A stretch of 64,000 bases of DNA from Flavobacterium sp. J27 (GTDB lineage: Bacteria > Bacteroidota > Bacteroidia > Flavobacteriales > Flavobacteriaceae): positions 134,175 to 198,174 of the forward strand of contig NZ_PJQW01000006.1 in NCBI RefSeq assembly GCF_004303025.1. Reading direction: 5' to 3'. The notes under the pieces were generated by a model, which made no database searches, was not told where the DNA came from, and saw nothing but the letters and a program-made list of their open reading frames with translations. Both the position numbers and the translations under genes were made by a program. Below, one piece after another: positions 43,341-54,619 of the stretch (position 1 is the first letter of the stretch; each line of letters starts with the position of its first letter).

Positions 43341-44519
43341 ATGAAAACTAAATCTACCTTTTTATTAGCGATATTTTTTTTTGCTAATATAGCTTTATCA
43401 CAGTCTTTTATTCAGTATTATGCAGATGTTTCCAATCAGGTTTCGCAAACCAATATTACTAATTATTTAACCGAATTTGAAAACTTAGGAGTTAAAAGAA
43501 GAGGAACACAACCCTTGGAAGATACTTATAATTGGTTAAGAAATAAATATTTAAGTTTTGGTTATACTACTGCCCAGTTTCAGGAAGATACGTTTACCAA
43601 TGGAGGTTATACATGTAAAAATTTGATAGTTACTAAAGTAGGAACTTTATATCCTAATACTTTTGTAATTATTTGTGGTCATTACGATTCTATTGTTGGT
43701 ACTGGGACAAACGATAACGGAAGTGGTGTGGCAGCGATACTTGAAGTTGCTCGCTTGTTACAAGATATTTCCACGGAATATTCGATAAAATTTATTAATT
43801 TTAGTGGAGAAGAAGATGGGTTAGTAGGTAGTCAGCATTATGTAAATTCTGTTGTAAACGGAACCAATCCTAAATTAGATATAAAATTAGTATTTAATTT
43901 AGATGAAGTAGGTGGTGTAGCAGGAATAACTAATAATACCATTACTTGTGAAAGAGATACTGGTACACCAACAACTAATAATGCTGCGTCTAATACTATT
44001 ACAAATGAATTAATAACTTGCGTAGGATTGTATTCACCATTAAATACTTATTTATCATATGCTTATGCTTCAGATTATATGCCATTTGAAGATAATAATG
44101 AAATAATAACTGGTTTTTTCGAAACGAATGAAACATCGCACAAACATTCAGCTACAGATTTATTAATCAATATGGATCCAGTTTATAATTATAATGTAGC
44201 TAAAGCGGCTACAGGAGCCATGATGCATTTTGCTGTTGCAGCTACCACTTTAAACGAAAATACTTTTTTAAATACTACCTCAGTTCGTTTTTTTCCAAAC
44301 CCAGTAAAAGAGAATTTATTTATAGATTTTGGTACACAACCTACTTATCATTATGAAATTAAAATTATAGATATTCATGGTAAAGTGGTATATACTGACG
44401 AGATTAGTAATCCGAAACAGCTTGAAAATATTAATATTAGCAGTTTAAATAAAGGAATTTATGTTGTACAATTATCTTTTGATGGAGAAAAAGTCAACAA
44501 GAAAATAATTATTAATTAA
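43341..44519 (+). CDS. Secreted M28-family metallopeptidase with T9SS sorting domain
   Basis: The 392-aa aminopeptidase-like enzyme has a signal peptide (FFFANIALS-Q) and an M28 domain at about 30-305. The zinc ligands and catalytic residues are in CGHYDSIVG (His, Asp), TNDNGSGVAAILEVARLL (Asp), FSGEEDGLVGSQHY (Glu-Glu), VFNLDEVGG (Asp) and TSHKHSATD (His). Cysteines at CERDTGTP and ITCVGLY may pair. The C-terminus from about 313 (SVRFFPNPVKENLFIDF ... LNKGIYVVQLSFDG) is a type A T9SS sorting domain, so it acts outside the cell. It stands alone and faces the thiamine pyrophosphokinase gene, with a shared hairpin between them. Confidence 0.95.
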   Translation: MKTKSTFLLAIFFFANIALSQSFIQYYADVSNQVSQTNITNYLTEFENLGVKRRGTQPLEDTYNWLRNKYLSFGYTTAQFQEDTFTNGGYTCKNLIVTKVGTLYPNTFVIICGHYDSIVGTGTNDNGSGVAAILEVARLLQDISTEYSIKFINFSGEEDGLVGSQHYVNSVVNGTNPKLDIKLVFNLDEVGGVAGITNNTITCERDTGTPTTNNAASNTITNELITCVGLYSPLNTYLSYAYASDYMPFEDNNEIITGFFETNETSHKHSATDLLINMDPVYNYNVAKAATGAMMHFAVAATTLNENTFLNTTSVRFFPNPVKENLFIDFGTQPTYHYEIKIIDIHGKVVYTDEISNPKQLENINISSLNKGIYVVQLSFDGEKVNKKIIIN

Positions 44520-44520
44520 G

Positions 44521-44572
44521 TAATGGAATGTTGGAATAATTCCTGTAGTGATTTAATCCCAACATTCCATTA
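44521..44572. terminator. Convergent hairpin between the M28 and thiamine pyrophosphokinase genes
   Basis: TAATGGAATGTTGG (44521-44534) pairs with 44559-44572, a perfect 14-bp stem. One arm lies inside the last codons of the pyrophosphokinase gene. No T tract follows, so intrinsic termination is doubtful, but the stem would form in both transcripts. Confidence 0.5.
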
Positions 44573-45215
44573 ATAATAAATCCCCATTTTGATGCTCGAT
44601 AACTACAATACCATCTTCTGTAGCATGATTGCTACTACCAGTTCTATAGCCAATGGTTAAAGTATCGTTTTGTAAGGGATAAAATAGATTTTTAGAATTA
44701 ATTCCAGAAACTTCACCAATCGGGATTAATGACAGAGGTGTGTTTTTGGGGTACCATTTTTCAAACTTTTTTGGCAATAAAAAAATTTTAGAATGATCGT
44801 CTAAAATAACGATTTTTAATACATTTCTAAAACGAACAATATTAGTTACATTCGTAATGGTATGATCCGCTCTTTTTCCGGTTGCCCAAATTACATTTAC
44901 AGCAGGAATACCTCGTTCGATTAAATAATCAAATGCTTTTTCTAAATCGGTTTTATCTTGATTGGGAGTATGTACTATTTCAATAGGGTATTGACTTTCT
45001 TTATAATAATCGGGATTAAATTCTCGATCGAAATCTCCTAATAATACATCTACTTTTATTCCTAATTCTAACACACGATCGATAGCTGAATCCAAAACAA
45101 TTACTAATGGAGACCATTCTAACAACTGTCCTAATAATTCTTCACTACAAGATGCTCCATTTGCAATAATTAATGCTGGTTCCTGATCATCTCTAACAAT
45201 GTGATGTGAAGACAT
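44553..45215 (-). CDS. thiN: Thiamine pyrophosphokinase
   Basis: The 220-aa cytoplasmic enzyme transfers pyrophosphate from ATP to thiamine to give thiamine diphosphate. Diagnostic parts are ALIIANGASC, VLDSAIDRVLELG, VDVLLGDFDR (metal- and ATP-binding GDFD), HTPNQDKTDLEKAFDYLIERG (the QDKTDLEKA signature) and WATGKRADHTITNV. The C-terminal beta domain (SLIPIGEVSGINSKNLFYPLQND, TGSSNHATEDGIVVI) binds thiamine. Length is normal. It lies 44 nt after the DUF4249 gene on the same strand and may be the end of that transcript. No thiamine riboswitch is seen upstream. Confidence 0.95.
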   Translation of the reverse strand: MSSHHIVRDDQEPALIIANGASCSEELLGQLLEWSPLVIVLDSAIDRVLELGIKVDVLLGDFDREFNPDYYKESQYPIEIVHTPNQDKTDLEKAFDYLIERGIPAVNVIWATGKRADHTITNVTNIVRFRNVLKIVILDDHSKIFLLPKKFEKWYPKNTPLSLIPIGEVSGINSKNLFYPLQNDTLTIGYRTGSSNHATEDGIVVIEHQNGDLLLMECWD

Positions 45216-45259
45216 AAAACGATTTTAAATTAGACTACGAATATATAAAATGTTCCGCT

Positions 45260-46084
45260 TTATTGAACAATGTAATTTTCGGTATCTACTTCACCAAGGC
45301 TAAAATAACCATATGGAAAATTATTAGGATTAGTTTGGTTTACAATATTACCTCTTAACGTTGCTGGTGCAGTAGTAAAAGGATTGGCTCCATCTGTTCC
45401 AGCAATATTCAATAATTTATCCATGTAATTAGAATACCTATTAGATATGCCTTGCAATGATAAAATAAGTTGATCATTTGGTTGTAAATCATCTATATAC
45501 AAACCAAACATTTGATTTCCTTGAAAAAACTCATCGTCAACTACGCCATATTCGGGAAATACAATAGTACTATTTTTAAAACCAATGAGATAAAAATTAT
45601 CTTCAGCTCCGTTATCTTGAAAAAAGAATTTAACTTCTATATTGTCATCTCCACCAAATCCACTCACCACAGATTGTTCGATAGATTCAATTTCTGGTGT
45701 TGCATATAATTCATCAGTTGCCATATAGGTTTGTCCTTTATAGATTACCGTTAATGTATATGTGTCGTTAATTACAGGATCAAAATTGGTACAAACATAG
45801 TCACTAGTACCTATATTTTCGATGAAATTGTAGGTGTTACCATTGTGTGTAATAAAAACAGTGGCACCAGATGCAATAGGGTTTTGATCTTCGTAAAAAC
45901 CAGTTGTTTCTGTTAAACGAATGATTTGTTCATTTCCTGTAGTTCCTTTTTTCCATTGTATAGCGGCATCTATAACTAATCGAGGGGTAGCTGTATCTAA
46001 ATCGATATTAACCACATCTTCGCAAGATTGCATGGCAAATAATGTTATAATTATGAATGCTATTTTGATGATTGTTTTTACCAT
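45260..46084 (-). CDS. DUF4249 lipoprotein, partner of the TonB receptor
   Basis: The 274-aa lipoprotein has the lipobox MQSC and a mature start EDVVNIDLDTATPRLVID, the classic DUF4249 opening. Beta-strand repeats follow (GATVFITHNGNTYNF, DTYTLTVIYKGQTYMATDEL, DNFYLIGF), and it ends YGYFSLGEVDTENYIVQ. DUF4249 proteins are regularly encoded right behind TonB-dependent receptors of this type in Bacteroidota and are thought to be surface partners, though the ligand is unknown. It starts 6 nt after the receptor stop. Confidence 0.88.
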   Translation of the reverse strand: MVKTIIKIAFIIITLFAMQSCEDVVNIDLDTATPRLVIDAAIQWKKGTTGNEQIIRLTETTGFYEDQNPIASGATVFITHNGNTYNFIENIGTSDYVCTNFDPVINDTYTLTVIYKGQTYMATDELYATPEIESIEQSVVSGFGGDDNIEVKFFFQDNGAEDNFYLIGFKNSTIVFPEYGVVDDEFFQGNQMFGLYIDDLQPNDQLILSLQGISNRYSNYMDKLLNIAGTDGANPFTTAPATLRGNIVNQTNPNNFPYGYFSLGEVDTENYIVQ

Positions 46085-46090
46085 TTCTTT

Positions 46091-48466
46091 TTAAAATTTA
46101 AAATTATACGTTACACTTGGAACTATTCCAAAAATAGATAATCGAACGGCTTCATTATTTCCTGAATCTGCATTTTGTCTAAAATTAATTGACGCAGCAT
46201 TTTTTCTGCTATATAGATTATAAACACCAAAAACCCATTCGCCTTTTATTTTCTTTGAGGCATTGTTTCTTGGTTTTAAAGTAGCTGAAATGTCTAAACG
46301 ATGATAAACAGGTAAATTGTTAGCATTTCTGGCACCATAACTAGGTACCGAAATACCTTGGTAAACATAATGTCCGTTTGGATAGGTTACTGGCTGTCCT
46401 GTTTGTAATGAAAAAATACCACCAAAACTCCATTTGTCATTTAACTCATACATACCAGTAATAGACAAATTATGTGTTTTGTCCCAACCTGTTTTGTACC
46501 AATTTCCATTATTTATACCAATTTCTTCTGCGGTTCTTCCTGCTGTTTTTTGTTCGGATCTTGAAAGAGTATATGAAATCCAACCGTTTAATTTACCTTC
46601 ATTTTTACGAGCTAAAATTTCTAAACCATACGCCCTCGATTTTCCAGCTAAAACAACTTGTTCAATGGCATTATTTGCAATTAAATCGGCTCCATCTATA
46701 TAATCTAAACGATTCCTTACATATTTATAAAAAGATTCAATTTCAAACGAATATTTTCCATTTTTGGTGTTTTTTTGGTACCCAATAGCGTATTGATCTA
46801 AAATTTGAGGTTTTAAAAAGTCATCACTTGGTGCCCAAACATCTAAAGGAGTTGGTGATTGTGTGTTGGAAATAAGATGCAAATATTGCGTCATTCTGTT
46901 GTAGCTTGCTTTTACCGATTGGTTTTCGTTAATAATATAAGCCATAGAAAGTCTGGGTTCCAAATTATTAAAACTAGCAATTACTTCATTAGTGCCATAT
47001 TTTTTGGTGCCAATAGGAGTGGCTTTCTCATAAATATTTAAATCACTATCATATGCAACGGCTTCGTTATTTGCATAAATATTTATTTCTTGCGACCCTA
47101 AACGATAAAATAAACTGTAACGTAACCCATAATTTATTGAAAATTTACTAGATAGTTTTTGCTCGGCATCGATATAAAATGCTGGTTCAAACGCATATTT
47201 TTTATCTAATTGATCTGGATTTATAGAAGATTCTTCATTATTTGGTTCAATTTTTCCAGGATTAAAATCATAATAGACAGCATTTAATCCATAGGTTAAT
47301 TTTGTTCTGTCGTTTAAATAATGTTTAAAATCATATTTTAAATTGTAATTTTTAATACCACTATCCCAATTGAAACCAACAAAATCTAAGGTTAAACCAT
47401 AATAATAATCGCTATAAATTAAGGATAAATTTGAGAATAATTTTTCATTAAAAAGGTGATTCCAACGCAAATTTAAAACGGAATTTCCATAAGTATTCAT
47501 AAAGCTTTCACTTAAGCTAAAAACATCTCTACCAAAATATCCAGACAAATATAAATTGTTATTATCGTTTAGTTTATAACTTAATTTGGTATTCAAATCA
47601 TAAAAATAGGCAGAATTTTGATTGTCGGTTAGTTTTAAAAATAAATGGGCATACGAACTTCTACCAGCGACTAAAAACGAACCCTTATCTTTAACGATAG
47701 GACCTTCTGCCAAGATTCTACTAGAAATTAGCCCAATTCCACCATTCGCATGAAAACTATTACTATTACCATCTTTTTGATAAATATCTAAAACAGAAGC
47801 CACTCTGCCTCCAAATCTTGCGGGAACGCCACCTTTGTATAATTTTAGGTCCTTTATAGCGTCGGCATTAAATACAGAAAAGAAACCGAAAAGATGGGAA
47901 GAATTATAAATTGTAGCTTCATCTAATAGAATTAAATTTTGATCTGCTGCACCACCTCTCACATTAAAACCAGATTGTCCTTCACCTGCATTGGTTACTC
48001 CAGGTAATGTTAATATTGATTTGAGAATATCTGTTTCTCCTAGAACAACAGGTAATTTTTTAATCGTATTTACCGAAATTTTATTGACACTCATTTCTGG
48101 TTTTTCAATATTTGGTTTTTCAATATTTTCAGAAACTATAATTTCATCTAATTGATAATCAGATTCTTTTAAGCTGATGTTTTTTCTGGTATTTTCAGTT
48201 AAACTTATTTTTTCAATAATGTCTTGAAATCCAATGTAAGTATATCTAATTGTATAGTCTCCTTTGGGTAAAGTAATAGAATAAAAACCATATTCATTAG
48301 TAGTTGTTCCAGTTTTTAATTCTTCAATAATTACTGTTACACCAATTAAAGTTTCATTTGTATTTACATCTGAAATGGTTCCGCTAATAGAAAATTTTTC
48401 TTGTGAGAAACCTAAAATTGAAAATAATAATAGGGCTAACCCTATTATTTTGTTTTTGTAATGCAT
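46091..48466 (-). CDS. TonB-dependent receptor with carboxypeptidase-regulatory domain
   Basis: The 791-aa outer-membrane protein has a signal peptide (LLLFSILGFS-Q), a carboxypeptidase-regulatory-like domain (FSISGTISDVNTNETLIGVT, YGFYSITLPKGDYTIRYTYIG), a plug (LPVVLGETDILKSILTLPGV, GQSGFNVRGGAADQNLILLDE, ADAIKDLKLYKGGVPARFGG) and a beta-barrel ending in SIFGIVPSVTYNFKF with the C-terminal Phe. This is the non-SusC type that pairs with DUF4249 proteins. No SusD is present, so the cargo is probably not a polysaccharide. It is 86 nt downstream of an AraC-type regulator in the same direction. The transported substrate is unknown. Confidence 0.93.
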   Translation of the reverse strand: MHYKNKIIGLALLLFSILGFSQEKFSISGTISDVNTNETLIGVTVIIEELKTGTTTNEYGFYSITLPKGDYTIRYTYIGFQDIIEKISLTENTRKNISLKESDYQLDEIIVSENIEKPNIEKPEMSVNKISVNTIKKLPVVLGETDILKSILTLPGVTNAGEGQSGFNVRGGAADQNLILLDEATIYNSSHLFGFFSVFNADAIKDLKLYKGGVPARFGGRVASVLDIYQKDGNSNSFHANGGIGLISSRILAEGPIVKDKGSFLVAGRSSYAHLFLKLTDNQNSAYFYDLNTKLSYKLNDNNNLYLSGYFGRDVFSLSESFMNTYGNSVLNLRWNHLFNEKLFSNLSLIYSDYYYGLTLDFVGFNWDSGIKNYNLKYDFKHYLNDRTKLTYGLNAVYYDFNPGKIEPNNEESSINPDQLDKKYAFEPAFYIDAEQKLSSKFSINYGLRYSLFYRLGSQEINIYANNEAVAYDSDLNIYEKATPIGTKKYGTNEVIASFNNLEPRLSMAYIINENQSVKASYNRMTQYLHLISNTQSPTPLDVWAPSDDFLKPQILDQYAIGYQKNTKNGKYSFEIESFYKYVRNRLDYIDGADLIANNAIEQVVLAGKSRAYGLEILARKNEGKLNGWISYTLSRSEQKTAGRTAEEIGINNGNWYKTGWDKTHNLSITGMYELNDKWSFGGIFSLQTGQPVTYPNGHYVYQGISVPSYGARNANNLPVYHRLDISATLKPRNNASKKIKGEWVFGVYNLYSRKNAASINFRQNADSGNNEAVRLSIFGIVPSVTYNFKF

Positions 48467-48552
48467 GTGTTTTAGTTAATTTTTAGATACTATTTTTTAT
48501 GTTGTTATTTGCGTGTAAAAGTCGTATATGACATTGTTTTAAATGTTCCAAT

Positions 48553-49683
48553 TTATAAATCTGAACTCATTTTTTTATATTCAGAAGGAGTTTTTCCTGT
48601 AATTTTTTTAAATGTGGTATTAAAAGTAGTTTTCGAATTAAATCCAACTTCAAAACCAATTCCAAGAAGACTAAGATGATCGCTTTTTTGAATCAGTTCT
48701 TTTGCTTCTTCAATTCGATATCTATTTACGAATTGATAAAAATTTTCATTAAATCCATTGTTTATAATATAAGATAGAATATGAGTAGAGGTGTCTAATT
48801 CTTGTGCTAATTTTTCCAAATTTAATTCGTTATCTAAGAACAGTTTCTTTTGATTCATGAGTTGGAGTAAATTGTGTTTATAATCTAATAATTCCTCATC
48901 ATCGATAAGCTTTTTCTTTTTTTGATTGCTATCCTCATTTTGTTCAATTACTTCATGGATACTTTGTATGGAAAAAAAAGGATATATTTCTTTTTGTTTG
49001 GACCAATTGTAGGTAATAAAAAACATTCCTAATAAATATATAGTATCAACAATGGGAGAGACCACATTTTGTATCGGTTCAGAAATATTTAAAATAATTT
49101 CTAATGACCAACAAAAAATCATGATAACAATACTTAGGCATACATATTGCAGCCATTTTAAGTCAATTTTTTCAATATTAGAAGAAAAGAGAAAGGTGTT
49201 TTTTTTATGCTTTAAAAGTTTTAAATATGAAAAAATAGGGTAAAGTAGGAGTTGAGTTAATAGGAAACTAATTAGAACCAGTTCGATAACGTTGTTTATA
49301 AAGTTCCCTTTTTTAAAGGTTTCTTCAAAGCCATCTATAAAATAGAACGCAATAAAAAGAATTACTACTAATAAGGGTGTGATAAAGTGGAAATAATCAT
49401 TAGTATTCCATTTTTTTTCAGGATTAGTAAAATATACAACACTAAAATAAAAAATAGGAGCTATAGAAAAACAGCAAAAGTTATCTATTAAGTTTAAAAA
49501 AAAATGATCTCTCAAGATATTAATTTCATACAAGAAATTATCAAATGCGATAAAAAAAATACAAGCAATAAAACCAGAAAACCACTTGTTTGCTTTTATA
49601 TTAATTTTTTGTGTATTGGTAAAAACTAAAAAAAAGAGTAACAAAGAAGTGCCAGCAAAAAGAGCATATATAGCTTTAGTCAT
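48553..49683 (-). CDS. Membrane-bound AraC-family regulator
   Basis: The 376-aa protein has six or seven hydrophobic segments in its first ~235 residues (ALFAGTSLLLFFLVFTNT, WFSGFIACIFFIAFDNFLY, FITPLLVVILFIAFYFI, LQYVCLSIVIMIFCWSLEII, VVSPIVDTIYLLGMFFITY). A charged linker and an AraC-type double HTH follow (about 275-372: LEKLAQELDTSTHILSYIIN, EVGFNSKTTFNTTFKKITG, TPSEYKK). Membrane-embedded AraC regulators of this form are common in Flavobacteriaceae, with mostly unknown signals. It precedes the TonB receptor by 86 nt and is probably its regulator by position. Confidence 0.9.
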   Translation of the reverse strand: MTKAIYALFAGTSLLLFFLVFTNTQKINIKANKWFSGFIACIFFIAFDNFLYEINILRDHFFLNLIDNFCCFSIAPIFYFSVVYFTNPEKKWNTNDYFHFITPLLVVILFIAFYFIDGFEETFKKGNFINNVIELVLISFLLTQLLLYPIFSYLKLLKHKKNTFLFSSNIEKIDLKWLQYVCLSIVIMIFCWSLEIILNISEPIQNVVSPIVDTIYLLGMFFITYNWSKQKEIYPFFSIQSIHEVIEQNEDSNQKKKKLIDDEELLDYKHNLLQLMNQKKLFLDNELNLEKLAQELDTSTHILSYIINNGFNENFYQFVNRYRIEEAKELIQKSDHLSLLGIGFEVGFNSKTTFNTTFKKITGKTPSEYKKMSSDL

Positions 49684-49909
49684 GTTTTAAACTTGGTTTG
49701 TAATCTACTTATGTTTGAGATAATAACTTCTGTTTCCTGTCACTTTTCAATAAATAATAAGAGAAAGAAACTTTAAATATGAAAACTAATTTCTTAGTTT
49801 TGTTATGGTATAATTCTTGTGTTACAAAATTGAAAATTTTTTTTTGTACTTTTAGTAAGAAATCTGTTAATGTATGGTTAATTATCATGTTAATTTCTTT
49901 TCTAAATTA

Positions 49910-49917
49910 TACGTTTG
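49910..49917 (+). promoter_or_regulatory. -7 promoter element of the 228-aa secreted-protein gene
   Basis: TACGTTTG is an exact match to TAnnTTTG and lies 18 nt before the ATG at 49936. It supports that start and argues against the overlapping upstream frame at 49779. Confidence 0.5.
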
Positions 49918-49935
49918 CTGTAAAAGAACTTTGTT

Positions 49936-50622
49936 ATGAAAAAAGTAGTGTTTTTATTTGTCTTATTTTCTGTTGGCTTGTATGCACAAGTGGACAAAAA
50001 AAAGCAAGTGTTTAATTTACAACTTAACAACCCTTTTGAATCTACAAATTCTTCATCCTCCTCACTACCTTCTTTAGAATATAAAAGTGTATTGGATAAA
50101 GATGATAATTACCTTAAAAAATATTCGGTTTTAAATAGGACAACTAATTCTAAAAGTATTTTAGAAAATAATAAAGATTTTAAAAATCCTGGAGAAGAAT
50201 TAAAAGATAATTTAAACAAAAAACTACACGACAAACCTATTGATGAAAGTTTTAAAAGCAATCAATTTTTAGGTCAGTTTAGTACCAAATCAAAATATAT
50301 AAAAATTGTTTGTCGAGATCATGAATATCCTGATGGAGATAGAGTGCGTATTCTAGTTAATGATGCTATTTTTATTCCTGAAATTTTATTAGAATCTACC
50401 TCAAAAGAATATTATTTAGATTTGTCTAAAGGGTTTAATAAAATTGAATTTTTAGCTTTAAATCAAGGAAGTTCTGGACCCAATACAGCCGCTTTTAGAG
50501 TCTATGATGATAAAGGTAATTTAATAACAAGCAATGAATGGAACTTAACTACTGGTGTTTTGGCTAAAATAGTTGTTGTTCAAGATGACTCTCCTACATT
50601 GGAAGAAGATAAAAAAGAATAG
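49936..50622 (+). CDS. Secreted protein of unknown function, conserved in Bacteroidota
   Basis: The 228-aa product has a signal peptide (VFLFVLFSVGLYA-Q), then a low-complexity Ser/Asn/Lys-rich part (about 30-110). A compact beta domain follows (about 115-215): YIKIVCRDHEYPDGDRVRIL, NDAIFIPEILL, YYLDLSKGFNKIEFLALNQG, AFRVYDDKGNLI. The 'DHEYPDGDRV' and 'NQGSSGPNTA' patterns recur in secreted proteins of this phylum that I cannot name. There is no lipobox or T9SS domain, so it is likely periplasmic. It is monocistronic and converges on icd with a shared terminator. Confidence 0.75.
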   Translation: MKKVVFLFVLFSVGLYAQVDKKKQVFNLQLNNPFESTNSSSSSLPSLEYKSVLDKDDNYLKKYSVLNRTTNSKSILENNKDFKNPGEELKDNLNKKLHDKPIDESFKSNQFLGQFSTKSKYIKIVCRDHEYPDGDRVRILVNDAIFIPEILLESTSKEYYLDLSKGFNKIEFLALNQGSSGPNTAAFRVYDDKGNLITSNEWNLTTGVLAKIVVVQDDSPTLEEDKKE

Positions 50623-50640
50623 GGATACATCATAAAAATA

Positions 50641-50668
50641 AAAAAGCGACCAATTGGTCGCTTTTTTA
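50641..50668. terminator. Bidirectional terminator between the 228-aa gene and icd
   Basis: The perfect palindrome AAAAGCGACCAATTGGTCGC (50642-50661) is followed by six T. It has A or T tracts on both sides and can end both converging genes. Confidence 0.85.
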
Positions 50669-50683
50669 TTCGCTTATTTTAGC

Positions 50684-52909
<2,226 letters not shown>

Positions 52910-52943
52910 TTATGTTTTTTATTTTAATTAATTTTTAGTGAGG

Positions 52944-52951
52944 CAAATATA
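52944..52951 (-). promoter_or_regulatory. -7 promoter element of icd
   Basis: TATATTTG on the minus strand is an exact match to TAnnTTTG, 37 nt before the start codon. A -33 TTTG at standard distance is not obvious. Confidence 0.5.
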
Positions 52952-53177
52952 ACAAATTCAGACCTTTTTTTTGTCCTTTTAAAACGAAAACGTTTGATTT
53001 TAAGTATTGTTAATTTTTAAAATATATTTTATCATATTCATAATTTAATAGGGATATAAAAATGGTTTTCTTTGTTTTTTGTTGATATTTTATTATTTTG
53101 AAAATGAATTTCTTCTTTTGAAAATATCCATTGTATAAAATATCGTTAATTAATTCTTTATCATAGTATTATTCTTG

Positions 53178-53185
53178 TATTTTTG
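53178..53185 (+). promoter_or_regulatory. -7 promoter element of the YadA-like gene
   Basis: TATTTTTG is an exact match to TAnnTTTG and lies 27 nt before the ATG. Confidence 0.5.
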
Positions 53186-53212
53186 TATCGCTATTAACCC
53201 TTTTTTATTATC

Positions 53213-54598
53213 ATGAAAAAAATAATGCTATTAACCATTGCATCAAGTTTTTCATTGTTTGTACATGCTCAAGTAGGAATTGGTACCACATCTCCTTCCT
53301 CTTCTGCTGCTTTAGAAATAAAGAGTACAAATTCTGGATTGCTTATACCTAGAATTACATTACAATCTACCACAGATGTAACTACTATTGCAAGCCCTGC
53401 TACAAGTTTATTAGTTTACAACACAGCAACCACTTCTGATGTAACTCCCGGATTCTATTATTGGGATGGAAGTTGGAAAAGATTAGACAAATCAACCACT
53501 TCAGCTGGAGTATCGACCGATGCTTGGAATTTATCTGGAAATACACTCGCTACTGGTAACGAATATTTAGGAACAAATAATTATAATTCGTTAACATTTA
53601 AAGTAAATAATAATGCCTTTGGAAGATTTCATCCTAATGGAGGAATCGCTATAGGTCGAGGTGCTACCTCTCATAATGATAATTCGGTTGCTATTGGTAC
53701 GAATGCGACAGCAACTAATTCTAATGAAGCTGTAGCGATTGGAAATGGAGCAAATGGAAGCGGTTATCTATCATTTGCTTTAGGAATTAATGCCTCTGCG
53801 AGTAATAATGAAACGGTTGCTTTAGGTCGTACAGCAGCAGCTTCTGGATATCGTTCTGTTTCAATTGGTGTAGGAGCTTCCTCATCCAATAATAACGCAT
53901 TAGCTCTTGGTAATGCTTCGGTTGCTTCTGGAGAACAAGCTACTGCTCTTGGAACACAAGCAAATTCAAGTGGTCAAAATGCTACAGCTATTGGATACCA
54001 AGCTACGGCTAGCCAAGCTAATTCTATTATATTAGGTAGTTCCAGTAATTCTAATAATAAAATTGGTATTGGTACTAATACGCCTGATGAAAGATTACAT
54101 ATTGTAGGTGCCATTAAAATTGTTGATGGGAACCAAGGTAATGGTAAAGTTTTAGTGTCTGATGCCAATGGAAAAGCAGCTTGGACAGACTTGAATACTA
54201 AAAAATATTATGGAGAAATTTATAGTAATTCGAATGCCACATTAAATTCTGGTGCTATTACAATGAGCACCAATGGAGTTAATAACGGAGTTTCGTTAAA
54301 TTCAAACAATATCCAGGTACAAAATACAGGATTGTATCGTATTTCTTATACTGTTTCTCTTAGAAAAAATTCAGGTAGTAATATTAATCCTGAGTTTTAT
54401 TTAGGGATTTACGGATCTGAAGTGGCTGGAACAAGAACCTATACTTCTGTTTCAAATGGAGAAACGAGAACGGTTTCTATGGTGAAATTAGTCAACTTAA
54501 ATGCCTATCAAGCAGTAGGTGTTTATTCAAATTTATCTGATTCGAATACTAGTTTATTAGCAAACGGTTGTAACTTAATTGTTGAATTTATCAAGTAG
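53213..54598 (+). CDS. YadA-head-like surface protein with C1q-like C-terminus
   Basis: The 461-aa protein has a signal peptide (SSFSLFVHA-Q), then the common Bacteroidota opening VGIGTTSPSSSAALEIKST with GLLIPRITLQSTTD and FYYWDGSWKRLD. About ten head repeats of 14-16 residues follow (about 145-280: SVAIGTNATATNS, AVAIGNGANGSG, FALGINASASN, TALGTQANSSG), the left-handed beta-roll of YadA/Hep_Hag adhesins. After a second IGIGTNTPDERLHIVG linker comes a beta jelly-roll (about 330-461: TGLYRISYTVSLRKNSGS, NCNLIVEFIK-like end) resembling C1q/BclA C-terminal domains, which trimerise. There is no YadA membrane anchor and no T9SS domain, so attachment is unclear. Confidence 0.85.
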   Translation: MKKIMLLTIASSFSLFVHAQVGIGTTSPSSSAALEIKSTNSGLLIPRITLQSTTDVTTIASPATSLLVYNTATTSDVTPGFYYWDGSWKRLDKSTTSAGVSTDAWNLSGNTLATGNEYLGTNNYNSLTFKVNNNAFGRFHPNGGIAIGRGATSHNDNSVAIGTNATATNSNEAVAIGNGANGSGYLSFALGINASASNNETVALGRTAAASGYRSVSIGVGASSSNNNALALGNASVASGEQATALGTQANSSGQNATAIGYQATASQANSIILGSSSNSNNKIGIGTNTPDERLHIVGAIKIVDGNQGNGKVLVSDANGKAAWTDLNTKKYYGEIYSNSNATLNSGAITMSTNGVNNGVSLNSNNIQVQNTGLYRISYTVSLRKNSGSNINPEFYLGIYGSEVAGTRTYTSVSNGETRTVSMVKLVNLNAYQAVGVYSNLSDSNTSLLANGCNLIVEFIK

Positions 54599-54619
54599 AT
54601 TCTTTTTTTAATTGTAATT

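Noticed and set aside
48467..48552. Thiamine riboswitch upstream of the TonB receptor
   Set aside because: The 86-bp gap lacks the conserved CUGAGA core and is too short for a full TPP aptamer.
49779..50015. 78-aa plus-strand frame overlapping the start of the 228-aa secreted-protein gene
   Set aside because: It is Cys/Phe-rich with no family likeness, covers the promoter element at 49910-49917 and overlaps a well-supported gene in another frame.
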